DNA from: Bacteroidota bacterium
GTDB lineage: Bacteria; Bacteroidota; Bacteroidia; Bacteroidales; Lentimicrobiaceae
Reading direction: 5' to 3'
Length of the DNA stretch: 18,073 bases
Assembly: GCA_023428585.1 (NCBI GenBank)
Contig: JAEYXG010000156.1
Span: 1-18,073, forward strand
The notes under the pieces were generated by a model, which saw nothing but the letters and a program-made list of their open reading frames with translations, had not been told where the DNA came from and did not search any database. The position numbers were made by a program, and so were the translations under genes. Positions 9,601-16,397 of this stretch are shown here, piece by piece (positions within the stretch are counted from its first letter, which is position 1; every line of letters begins with the position of its first letter).

Positions 9601-10574
9601 ATGCCACGGAGGTTGTCAATAATCCTAACGGCAGGTGACCATGTAACTCCACCATCCAGTGATTTTGCCAATCCCAATGCCTTTTCATCTGATGGCCAAG
9701 AGTCGTAAATAACCCACAATACATATACCTCACCATTGGGTCCTGTTTGAATATTTACTCCCTGGTTATGACTTCCTGCATTCGCTGCACTACTAATATT
9801 GACTGCAGGGGTCCATGTTAACCCCTCATCAATTGATCTGCTTATTTCAATTTCGCTATCATTATTGCCTCCAAAGTTTGTCCACGCATTATAGAGATTT
9901 CCTTCATAAGGACTAACGGGGCTATTGTCAATCCACATGTGGTTCTTATCAAGCAATGAGCCCCATCCCGGAGGTGAAGGTGCCACCAATACAGGAGTCC
10001 ATGTCTGTCCTTGATCTGAACTATAGGAAACGCCCTGCCCACCTGATGAATGGATATAGCCTACATAATATCGGCCTGTAAGACTAATTGCAGTTGTTGG
10101 GTCACCACTATTGGTTCCACCAGCTCCATTAACTGTTCCACCCCATGTTGAGCCGGCATCGGTTGATAGAAATGCATTGGCACCGTATATAGAACCCACC
10201 GGCCTTGTCGTACTGTTGTTTGATTGCAGCAACGATTCGGCGTTCATCGGATTAATGAATATTGAATTCTCACTCTGTGTTGATGTTTCGGTAGTAACCG
10301 GAATATCTTCAGAGTTCTCTGTCCTTACATTTTTGCTCACCAATTTTGAAGTTCCGTATACACTTGCCGGTGCAGGTGTCTCCTGTTGAACCGGTACTAG
10401 TCCGAGTGATGCCATACGACGCCAATATGACATATTGTCTATTCGGTCATCAACTTTGTATTTTGCACTTACCGGTGCATTTGGTGTGTACATTTGCTTT
10501 TTCGGCTTCTGAGCATTTACAGAAGGTAATATCAGCAAGGATATTACAAAAGGAATGATTAGTTTTTTCAACAC
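6645..10574 (-). CDS. secreted Asp-box (BNR/sialidase-like propeller) protein with T9SS sorting domain
   Basis: This is a 1309-residue exported protein. The signal peptide spans 1-21 (cleavage after VNA, then QKPKK). Six Asp-box motifs (S-x-D-x-G-x-T-W) start near residues 137, 185, 247, 305, 380 and 440, indicating a sialidase/BNR-type beta-propeller over about 130-500. I could not identify the sialidase FRIP motif or the arginine triad, so sialidase activity is unproven. Two similar domains follow (about 513-625 and 634-740), each starting with a GNGN-x-x-LD-x-GE motif. Next come a MAM/jelly-roll-like domain (about 745-876), two Ig-like modules (884-965, 969-1050), two further Ig/PKD-like modules (1052-1218) and a T9SS type A sorting domain (1228-1309; VYPNPSKGSF, SDGIYSLYL). 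The start is GTG at 10574, with TTG as the next codon. No ATG fits, and the frame is closed upstream by the stop of the preceding protease gene. The 33-bp gap implies co-transcription with that gene. Confidence 0.88.
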   Translation of the reverse strand: MLKKLIIPFVISLLILPSVNAQKPKKQMYTPNAPVSAKYKVDDRIDNMSYWRRMASLGLVPVQQETPAPASVYGTSKLVSKNVRTENSEDIPVTTETSTQSENSIFINPMNAESLLQSNNSTTRPVGSIYGANAFLSTDAGSTWGGTVNGAGGTNSGDPTTAISLTGRYYVGYIHSSGGQGVSYSSDQGQTWTPVLVAPSPPGWGSLLDKNHMWIDNSPVSPYEGNLYNAWTNFGGNNDSEIEISRSIDEGLTWTPAVNISSAANAGSHNQGVNIQTGPNGEVYVLWVIYDSWPSDEKALGLAKSLDGGVTWSPAVRIIDNLRGIRTTGVGKNMRVNSFPTMAVDISNGPNSGTIYVTWANIGVPGTNTGNDADVYLIKSSDGGATWSTPLRVNQDPAGAGKKHYFPWITCDPVNGNLSIVYYDDRNVASNQCEVYTSNSSDGGNTWWDLQVSDVSFTPAPIAGLADGYFGDYLGNHARDGWVYPVWTDNRLGYAMTYVSPFVTGPPPNQPWLVYDDNSLNDVEGNGNGLLDYGESAMMNLAIENQGDQPGVEVNVVLTTDNPYVTITDNQELYGDIPVDSIVNVDNAFAVNVANNIPDAEIITFTIAATDINDSTYYSNFNIEAHAPAFRTGLIVLTEVTGNGNNRLDAGETASIRITTINSGDYKAYDVTGLLTTSSPYITIDNPSFHWDSLMTGPMNAVLPVFNITVSPETPVGHFAEFTYQINSEYHEGIKTFSYPVGLILEDWEAGNFSNFNWQFAGSSTWLITSEVKHEGLYSAVSGAIGNNSTSELSLPYNVMEDDSISFYVKVSSEADYDFLKFYINSTLVGQWSGETNWQRVAFPVTAGQKTFKWVYSKDANTISGDDAAWIDYVIFPPLLQTTAYAGLDAATCERESVMLNGAANNYVSTLWTTSGDGTFDDASSLNAFYTPGANDMSNEQAVLTLTVNGPEGELKTDQMTVAISKQAFVNPLQDVELCLGSPVVIEATANNHTSVLWTTSGTGTFVDPTSLNAEYQPSAEDLAAGNVTLNILVTSDAPCGDVSEDMIVTFLPLPTAAFSADNVICSGETAVSEISFTGTGPWTFEVSNGVGVIETSDNPYLLSLMPAATTTYNIIGFSDANGCQNVVEGSYTITVNNLPVINISQDTTLCAGLSVTLEASVEGDVNYLWTPGDHTSSSITVDTTGIGIGAKVYNVLVTDNLTNCADDASVTVTFEDCTGINEFKTSDLVVYPNPSKGSFSLKANASMSGNYTLEITDMNNKVVYSKTDVTFNSTGFITVQAFQLSDGIYSLYLRNEKAAYSTKLIISR
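7425..7925 (-). repeat. two tandem Ig-like modules homologous to those of the 1236-residue protease
   Basis: These encode residues 884-965 and 969-1050 of the BNR protein. Both copies contain LWTTSG(D/T)GTF and then a Y-x-P-(G/S)-A-x-D turn. They match the module type at 3602-4105 in order and spacing, including the NY/NH-x-S-x-LW lead-in. Similarity between copies is clear at protein level. I did not see long identical DNA tracts. Confidence 0.75.
8355..9038 (-). repeat. duplicated GNGN-LD-GE domain in the BNR protein
   Basis: Residues 513-625 and 634-740 form two similar beta-rich domains. Each opens with GNGNGLLDYGES or GNGNNRLDAGET, continues through a hydrophobic strand and N-x-G, and reaches a (D/S)-x-PY-(V/I)-TI-(T/D)-(D/N) strand. 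The Asp-rich opening loop could bind Ca2+, which is an inference. In my recollection, similar domains flank gingipain-type catalytic domains in related exported proteins. Confidence 0.6.
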
Positions 10575-10607
10575 TTTAAATGATTTATTGGTTACAACTG
10601 ATTTTAC

Positions 10608-12929
10608 TTACTTGATAATAATTTTGACTACCTCCCGCTGCCCTGAACTATACAAGTCGAGGAAGTATATACCCGGATTTATGTTTTCGGTTGGTATAAT
10701 AATTTCCGACTGCTTAGCGGTAAAATTAAATTCTTTAACTGTTTTTCCTGTCAAATCCTTCAATGCTACCTGATCTATAAAAATACTGCTGCCAAGTCTT
10801 ATGTTAATGGTTTCATCAGTAGGATTTGGATAGATATTGAAAACGTTATCTGAGATTTCATCTATTCCAATACTGCTTGTAAACTGGGTACTATATACTG
10901 TTGGCTTGCAGTTATATCCTGAAACGATTATTTGTGCCGGGCCGGCCAAATTTATTGCCGAGTCAAGCTGTACTTGTGCAACACCATATTGGTTTGTATA
11001 ACCCTTCCCAATTAAGATCTCATTTTTAACGGCAGCCACAGTAAGTCCATTCAATGGTGTTCCCATGCTAGAAACAGTAACCTCAAATGAAGAACTGCCG
11101 GTAGGTATGGTTACAGGATAAGTTGAAGAGATGGGTTTTGGCTCATTTGTCCAGACTGCCATTGCAGGATCCCCCAACACATTGCAGTCGTAAAAGCACC
11201 ATCTTAAAGCACCTTCTTCCCATTGCCCTGGAGCGTTAACCCATGGTGCTGTTGCAATTTTTGATTCCATGTGGGCGCTGCCTATTCTATTTAGGCTATC
11301 TGTATACAATGCATCGATAAATTCCCTTTGCAAATGAGCAGAAGGCCCTTCCGTTTGACCTTCATTGAACCATCCATATCTTGAATTGCCTACAAATGCA
11401 GAAGCAAAGTTCTCAATGCAAACCATTCTTTCTGCAATGCAATCATTGGCATCAAAGGCACCACAAATACAGCCATGTGTATAAACGATAGGGAAATTGT
11501 GATTTACACCATTGGCTCCTGAGAAATTGTTGTTCGTTATATCCCAGTTGTAAAGTTTCATTGTGTAGTTCTCATTGGCATGGCCTGCATGGTTGATAAA
11601 TGAACGGCCGGCATTGATAGCATTCATCAAATCTTGCGGAGTCCATTCCTCTTCTTCATCATACATCCTTAGTATAGGGTCTGATGCCGGGATCCCGGTG
11701 GTGGTATAGCCATTGTCATCGTGATATCCAACAAGTAATTCCAAGTAATCAGAACCCCAGGTATCGGGGCTGTAGTATAAATTCTCTCCGGCAAGAAGAT
11801 GATTTCTCAGCTCTCCTTCAACCGGTATAGTCTGGTATTTGGTGGTCTTGTTTATCATTGATGATAGTTCTGTAGCATTGCTGAATGACATTCTGCTTAC
11901 TGAAACTTCCGGCAGCAGGTCGTCCTCGCCTATTTCCGCCCACATCTGATTGCCGTTGGTATTCCAGTTGCCATCAAGGGCAGAGTAATATAAATCAGAA
12001 GGAATATTATCATCTTCATACAGGGTTGATGATTGTGCTGCACAGTAAAAACCTCTATAAGCCACATGTTCAATATCTCCACCAAGTATTACCTGGCTAA
12101 TTCCATACGTTTGATATTCCTGTATGATCAGGTTCCTGATCTTTTCTGCCGGGTCTGAACCTGTAATATTTGAGTTAATGTACTGTGTGGTAATAAGCTT
12201 TGTCTTTAACCCCTGGTTCTTGTATAAATCTTCCAAGCTGCCCATGGCTGATGTAAACATCTCTGGGGTGACTATCAAAATGTCATAATTATCCACACTT
12301 CTCGATGGATTTGAATATTGGGTAATCAATTCTGGATTCTGTGCATAAAGAATAGCCCTTGCCCTTGCTTGAGAATTTGATGACAAGTTTTGCAATGCAT
12401 CAACAGCTTTTTGAGTAGTCTGTGTTTCAATGGTAACGGTTACTGATTGAAACCAGCTTAACTTGCCTTCTGCAGGATTGTACTTCACTGGTGTGAATGT
12501 GCTTAGTGCATACCCATATCCATTCATGAAGTGAGTTGATAATTTACCCGTAGATACTTCCGGATAGATGGCCGATGATTCATAAATACCGTTATTGATG
12601 GAAAAAGTCGATGGCTTATTATCCGATAGAGGTCTTGAATACTGCATTGGATATAATTTGTAATATCCCTGTAATTCAACCTTGTCTTTTCCTTCAAATG
12701 AGATGCTTATAGCCTCATGGCCGGGTGGTAAAAGTATCTTTACGGCATAGTAAGGCAATCCGGGCTCGCCGGTTCTTCCTGTTATTAGCATATCATCAAA
12801 ACTGATGGTTTGGAAACCATCAACATTTGCGATAGAGTGATTTGTAACATTATACGTTTTACGTATAACTTCAGAACTGACACTTGAAACAGTAATCAAA
12901 AAGATCAAAAGAGTAAAGAATTTTTTCAT
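10608..12929 (-). CDS. gingipain-like C25 cysteine protease, compact form, T9SS sorting domain
   Basis: This 773-residue exported endopeptidase has a signal peptide at 1-19. Propeptide-like sequence spans about 20-210 (TGEPGLPYYAVKILLPPG; WFQSVTVTIETQ). The Peptidase_C25 domain spans about 213-595, starting at NYDILIVTPEMF. The catalytic dyad that I assign is H450 (NHAGHANE) and C487 in YTHGCICG. C489 is close by, but C487 fits the gingipain pattern small-Cys-x-x-Gly. An Ig-like domain of the kind that follows C25 domains covers about 600-685 (FEVTVSSMGTPL, AQIIVSGYN). The T9SS type A sorting domain is 693-773 (NIYPNPTDETINI, NPGIYFLDLY). It is shorter than the second C25 protein in the window because it lacks extra Ig/PKD modules. 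ATG at 12929. A perfect -7 element lies 66 bp upstream, and the BNR gene follows 33 bp downstream, so the two probably form an operon. Confidence 0.93.
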   Translation of the reverse strand: MKKFFTLLIFLITVSSVSSEVIRKTYNVTNHSIANVDGFQTISFDDMLITGRTGEPGLPYYAVKILLPPGHEAISISFEGKDKVELQGYYKLYPMQYSRPLSDNKPSTFSINNGIYESSAIYPEVSTGKLSTHFMNGYGYALSTFTPVKYNPAEGKLSWFQSVTVTIETQTTQKAVDALQNLSSNSQARARAILYAQNPELITQYSNPSRSVDNYDILIVTPEMFTSAMGSLEDLYKNQGLKTKLITTQYINSNITGSDPAEKIRNLIIQEYQTYGISQVILGGDIEHVAYRGFYCAAQSSTLYEDDNIPSDLYYSALDGNWNTNGNQMWAEIGEDDLLPEVSVSRMSFSNATELSSMINKTTKYQTIPVEGELRNHLLAGENLYYSPDTWGSDYLELLVGYHDDNGYTTTGIPASDPILRMYDEEEEWTPQDLMNAINAGRSFINHAGHANENYTMKLYNWDITNNNFSGANGVNHNFPIVYTHGCICGAFDANDCIAERMVCIENFASAFVGNSRYGWFNEGQTEGPSAHLQREFIDALYTDSLNRIGSAHMESKIATAPWVNAPGQWEEGALRWCFYDCNVLGDPAMAVWTNEPKPISSTYPVTIPTGSSSFEVTVSSMGTPLNGLTVAAVKNEILIGKGYTNQYGVAQVQLDSAINLAGPAQIIVSGYNCKPTVYSTQFTSSIGIDEISDNVFNIYPNPTDETINIRLGSSIFIDQVALKDLTGKTVKEFNFTAKQSEIIIPTENINPGIYFLDLYSSGQREVVKIIIK

Positions 12930-12994
12930 TAATGAGCTGGTTATGTGGTTGATGAAACTGATCAGTTGTTCAATATTAGTATTAACTTACACTG

Positions 12995-13002
12995 CAAATG
13001 TA
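12995..13002 (-). promoter_or_regulatory. candidate -7 element for the C25 - BNR operon
   Basis: On the minus strand 13002-12995 reads TACATTTG, a perfect TAnnTTTG match and the same octamer as at 205-212. It lies in the 155-bp gap after the carboxypeptidase gene, 65 bp before the ATG at 12929. The upstream box is poor: TTTTAC, about 22 bp upstream, is the nearest T-rich tract. A 12-bp palindrome (12956-12967) lies in the predicted leader and may be coincidental. Confidence 0.45.
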
Positions 13003-13084
13003 ATTTAATTATGTTTTTGATACGTAAAATCATGACTGAATTTTTGAGTTATTTATCTGATTTTAAGATGTTAATTTGTCTCAA

Positions 13085-15379
13085 TCAGCTACTAACTGTG
13101 AATTTAAGACTTACAGCCGTGTTTTTATTATTTAAGCGAATGATAAATAAACCGGGAGTTAACTTTAAAGTTCTATAGAGGAATCCATTTGCAGTAAGAT
13201 TTATTTTCCCTTCATCCATTTTGATGCCCTGCAAGTTGAAAATTTCCATATTGTATTGACCTTCCGGGCCATAAAGTATTATCTGATCTATAGCTTTTAC
13301 CGGATAAACTGAAAACCCATCATTCAAATCAGCTATTTTAATGCTTTCAGTCAGATGAAGATGCATATCATGTATGAGGGTGTCACCAGGAACAACCAAT
13401 ACGGTATCTGTGTCTTCATAATACGGTGCTGTTGCAGTTATCTCGAACTCTCCTCCTACAGTATGAATCAAGAATGCTCCATTTTCATCACTTATAACCT
13501 CATTGTTATTTAAAACCACATTAGCAGCCGGAATTGTGAAGAATGGCATTTGATCGTTGTAAACAATACCGCTAACCCAACCAACAGTAAGGGTATCAGG
13601 ATGCAGGTTTTCAATGGCATCCAAATCAAAACCGGCATCCGGAACCTGTGAAGTGCCATCTCCATCGTCAGTTATCCTAATATACTTTGCCTTACTGAGA
13701 ATGGTAGCCGATAAGTCAAAGGAAGTAGTCCCAATTCCGTTCCCAATCAATAGCCAAGGCCCATCAGGAGTATTGGCACCATACACTTTATATCCCTCCG
13801 GTGTGGCATCGTTTTCATATACCCGAAAGTCGAAACCTGTTCTATTTAGAACCTGAGTTCCCATATCCAAAATAACGGTACCGTTCCTGCCAATTGAATA
13901 AGCAATATTATCAGATGAACCTAGAGCCGCCGGTGTATTTCCTTCATCGGCAGTATTGTTGTTGGGTATTTGGCATGAAGCCAAACTACCGGCGTAATAG
14001 CCTCCTCCTCTTGTCATTGAAACATTTAATGTTGTTTGAAGACCATTAATAATGGCGACATTTGGAATCTCTTCCTGCGTATAGCCATTCGCTTCAATTC
14101 TTACGGAGTAATTTCCGGGGGTAAGGTACTTATGGTAATCACCGGTTGTTTTTTTTGTATTTATAGGAAACATATCGTTAATGAATACCGTTGCCGATAT
14201 AGTTTCACCGGAATGGGCATCAGTTATAACTCCATTAATGCCCTGACTGATGGCATTGTTGATCATTGACAGCATTGCGTCTTTATTTTTCAGGTAATAT
14301 GGAACTATCTGCGAGGCCGGTGGCTGTTTACTCACTGATATTTCCACTGACCAGCTAATGGCACCGGTAGCACCGTATCCATAATCCTTGGTGCTGCCAT
14401 TAATGGCATACATGCCTGAGAATCCCGGTCCTAAGGGAATATTTGAATAACCTGAATTTGTTGCATACTGTTGTGCCAGAAAATAGTGATTGGTATTATC
14501 AGGCGTAAGCTCCTGCCTGTAACTCCATGGGTAACTGATGAATTCAGTTCCACTATGATAGCTGATATGAATAACAAACTGATGATCTCTCAGCATATTC
14601 CGCAATATTTTTGTTTCTGGCTGCGAGAATATGCCGGTACTATTACCTTCGCCGTTCCACATATATCCGCAGTCTCTGTTAATGTCCACACCATTGGCAT
14701 TATAGCGGGTCATAAAATCGCGTCCATAGGGATTTATGCAATATATTATCCAGGTTTCCGCATTATCAACAGCATAAGATATTTCATCATTGTTTCCATA
14801 ACCAAGACAAAGATCCCTGGCAAAGCGGATCAAATTCTCAGGGCCACCAATTTCATCCCCGTGTATTCCTCCATCAAATAACAATTCCGGCTCATTTTCA
14901 TCAATTGAACTATTGTCGCTAATTTTAAGTGCCCATAGTGGATGTGAACCACTGCCTGATCCTAAAAAATGCTTCGTGCAGATATCGGGGAAGTTTATTG
15001 CCAGACTATCAGCTATTTCATCCATTTCAATTACAGTGTAATAACCGGTCGGAACGCCTCTGTCACCATATGAATTAGAAAAGGCATTGAGGTCTTCAAT
15101 TTCAATAATAATATTAAGCTCATTATCCTGTAAAAAGGTTAATTCTTCAACTGTAACATATCCTCTTATGAAACCGTCTCCTTCCTCATAACTAATGTGC
15201 ATTCCGAGGGTGTTTGCCAATTTAATTGTGCTCATTGCCCTATTCAGTACATTAGGCTGCCTGCTTGTGTTTATCATTATCTGTTTTTCACCTAATCGCC
15301 AAGGGGTTGATGATTGCGAAGCAGCATAGTTACTTATAAAGAGCAATATGATTGCGAGGCAGGTAGTAAATTTCTTCAT
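13085..15379 (-). CDS. secreted M14 zinc carboxypeptidase with C-terminal accessory domains
   Basis: This 764-residue exported exopeptidase is predicted to remove C-terminal residues from peptides. From the ATG at 15379 it begins MKKFTTCLAIILLFISNYAA, a clean signal peptide. An upstream extension would need a TTG at 15409 and would put ten polar residues in front, so I reject it. The Peptidase_M14 domain covers about 110-380: zinc ligands H173 and E176 (GGIHGDE) and H275 (SYHSG), substrate-binding N234-R235 (VDINRD), and catalytic E346 (SWSVEIS). Then come a carboxypeptidase-regulatory-like domain (about 383-455), a beta-sandwich resembling discoidin-type domains (about 463-592), a second regulatory-like domain (about 600-675) and a terminal region (about 688-764) that looks like a T9SS sorting domain but lacks the YPNP motif (FSVYPVKAID, TPGLFIIRL). 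With the C25 protease next in line it would supply both endo- and exopeptidase activity outside the cell. Confidence 0.9.
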   Translation of the reverse strand: MKKFTTCLAIILLFISNYAASQSSTPWRLGEKQIMINTSRQPNVLNRAMSTIKLANTLGMHISYEEGDGFIRGYVTVEELTFLQDNELNIIIEIEDLNAFSNSYGDRGVPTGYYTVIEMDEIADSLAINFPDICTKHFLGSGSGSHPLWALKISDNSSIDENEPELLFDGGIHGDEIGGPENLIRFARDLCLGYGNNDEISYAVDNAETWIIYCINPYGRDFMTRYNANGVDINRDCGYMWNGEGNSTGIFSQPETKILRNMLRDHQFVIHISYHSGTEFISYPWSYRQELTPDNTNHYFLAQQYATNSGYSNIPLGPGFSGMYAINGSTKDYGYGATGAISWSVEISVSKQPPASQIVPYYLKNKDAMLSMINNAISQGINGVITDAHSGETISATVFINDMFPINTKKTTGDYHKYLTPGNYSVRIEANGYTQEEIPNVAIINGLQTTLNVSMTRGGGYYAGSLASCQIPNNNTADEGNTPAALGSSDNIAYSIGRNGTVILDMGTQVLNRTGFDFRVYENDATPEGYKVYGANTPDGPWLLIGNGIGTTSFDLSATILSKAKYIRITDDGDGTSQVPDAGFDLDAIENLHPDTLTVGWVSGIVYNDQMPFFTIPAANVVLNNNEVISDENGAFLIHTVGGEFEITATAPYYEDTDTVLVVPGDTLIHDMHLHLTESIKIADLNDGFSVYPVKAIDQIILYGPEGQYNMEIFNLQGIKMDEGKINLTANGFLYRTLKLTPGLFIIRLNNKNTAVSLKFTVSS

Positions 15380-15494
15380 AAAAGAGGATTGTGGTGTATA
15401 CCTAAGCAATTGAATCAGATTGTAAACGTAAATAAAAATCCCATTGCCATGATTAACAATTTCTCTGAGAGGTATAAAAAATTTGCTACCTGGT

Positions 15495-16244
15495 TTATCT
15501 GATCAAAATAACCTGTAGCCGTGGGTTAATGCTATTGATTGAGTAAGGTAAGATTATTGATGGATCAAGATAGATAAATTCAAGTTTCTTGCAATTTCTC
15601 AATGATTCAGGTAAGGTTACCAACGGACCGGCATAGGCAACATTCAGCTCAATAAGATCTGTAAGGTTGCCTAATTGTGGAGGTAAATACTGAAGTTGAT
15701 TCTTGCCAATGATAAGGTATTTCAAGCTTATCATACCACCTATCTCATTTGGAAGATATTGCAGGTGATTGTTCCTTAAATGAAGGAATTCAAGATTGAC
15801 GAGGTTGCCAATTTCGGCTGGCAATTCCTCCAATTCATTGTAGTCTAAGTATAACTCCTTAAGATTGTAAAGTTGTCCAATCTCTGGAGGAAGGCTCTTT
15901 AATCGGTTGTGCTTTATTGATAAACGCTGCAGTTTTCTAAGATTACCAATGGATGAAGGGATTGATTCAAGTTTATTGTTGCTGATGATTAATGTTTCCA
16001 GATTAGTCAATTCGCCAATTTCATCCGGCAATGATGTGATGTTGTCGTTAAAGAGAGTTAGCGACCGGAGGTTTTTGAGTTTACCTATTCCGGCAGGTAT
16101 ACTATCGAGTCTTTTATTGCTGATTTTAAGTTTAGTGACCCTATCGGGATTGGCGATAGCTTCAGCAAGTTTGTTTGTAGATGAACAATTGACAAAGGCA
16201 GCGGATGTAAATGCCAACAAGCAAGCGATGATTAATTTTCTCAT
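15495..16244 (-). CDS. leucine-rich-repeat lipoprotein
   Basis: This 249-residue exported protein has a hydrophobic signal (residues 1-19) ending in AAFVNC. C20 is the likely lipidated cysteine, although Asn at -1 is a weak lipobox. The residues after Cys (SSTNK) lack the acidic stretch associated with surface export of lipoproteins in this phylum, so a periplasm-facing anchor is more likely; that is inference. From about residue 36 there are seven to eight 23-residue repeats of the form L-x-x-L-x-L-x-x-N-x-L-x-x-LP-x-x-IG-x-L-x-N, which build a solenoid for protein binding. The last repeats (197-249) are degenerate and probably cap the fold. No partner is evident. The gene has its own strong-looking promoter at 16292-16323, so it need not depend on the kinase gene upstream. 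Confidence 0.88.
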   Translation of the reverse strand: MRKLIIACLLAFTSAAFVNCSSTNKLAEAIANPDRVTKLKISNKRLDSIPAGIGKLKNLRSLTLFNDNITSLPDEIGELTNLETLIISNNKLESIPSSIGNLRKLQRLSIKHNRLKSLPPEIGQLYNLKELYLDYNELEELPAEIGNLVNLEFLHLRNNHLQYLPNEIGGMISLKYLIIGKNQLQYLPPQLGNLTDLIELNVAYAGPLVTLPESLRNCKKLEFIYLDPSIILPYSINSINPRLQVILIR

Positions 16245-16291
16245 AAGATTCCATTGGCTTGAAGAACTAACTGTTCTATTTCATGCAGTTT

Positions 16292-16323
16292 CAAAAGTAT
16301 TCCATAAATTGAATATCTCCAAA
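16292..16323 (-). promoter_or_regulatory. consensus Bacteroidota promoter of the LRR lipoprotein gene
   Basis: On the minus strand TTTG at 16323-16320 is followed after exactly 20 bp by TACTTTTG at 16299-16292. Both elements match the phylum's sigma-factor consensus (TTTG, 19-21 bp, TAnnTTTG). Transcription would start near 16286, giving a leader of about 40 nt before the ATG at 16244. The -33 box is part of the terminator-like inverted repeat of the gene upstream. Confidence 0.75.
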
Positions 16324-16351
16324 GAGGCAATCAATGAGATCACCTCTTTGG
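16319..16351 (-). terminator. inverted repeat after the ROK gene, possible terminator
   Basis: CCAAAGAGG at 16319-16327 pairs perfectly with CCTCTTTGG at 16343-16351 across a 15-nt loop, 46 bp past the stop of the ROK gene. The tract after the stem on the minus strand (AGATATTCAATTT) is not a good U-run, so termination may be weak. The repeat could instead be an operator, because it overlaps the -33 box of the LRR promoter. Confidence 0.5.
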
Positions 16352-16397
16352 AATTTATCAGAATCAGGTTGTCAATAACCTTTACACTAAAACGAAT

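Noticed and set aside
12956..12967. 12-bp palindrome AACTGATCAGTT in the C25 leader
   Set aside because: A perfect palindrome of this size is expected several times in 18 kb by chance and it has no second copy nearby.
13025..13065. 8-bp inverted repeat TAAAATCA/TGATTTTA after the carboxypeptidase gene
   Set aside because: The stem is all A/T-rich with a 25-nt loop and no U-tract, so it is too weak to call a terminator.
15380..15409. Ten-residue N-terminal extension of the carboxypeptidase
   Set aside because: It would start at TTG and put polar residues before a complete signal peptide that begins at the ATG at 15379.
15423..15430. TACGTTTA as a -7 element for the carboxypeptidase gene
   Set aside because: It matches only seven of eight positions and lacks a TTTG box at the right distance. 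The position would fit the ATG at 15379, but the support is too thin to list as a feature.
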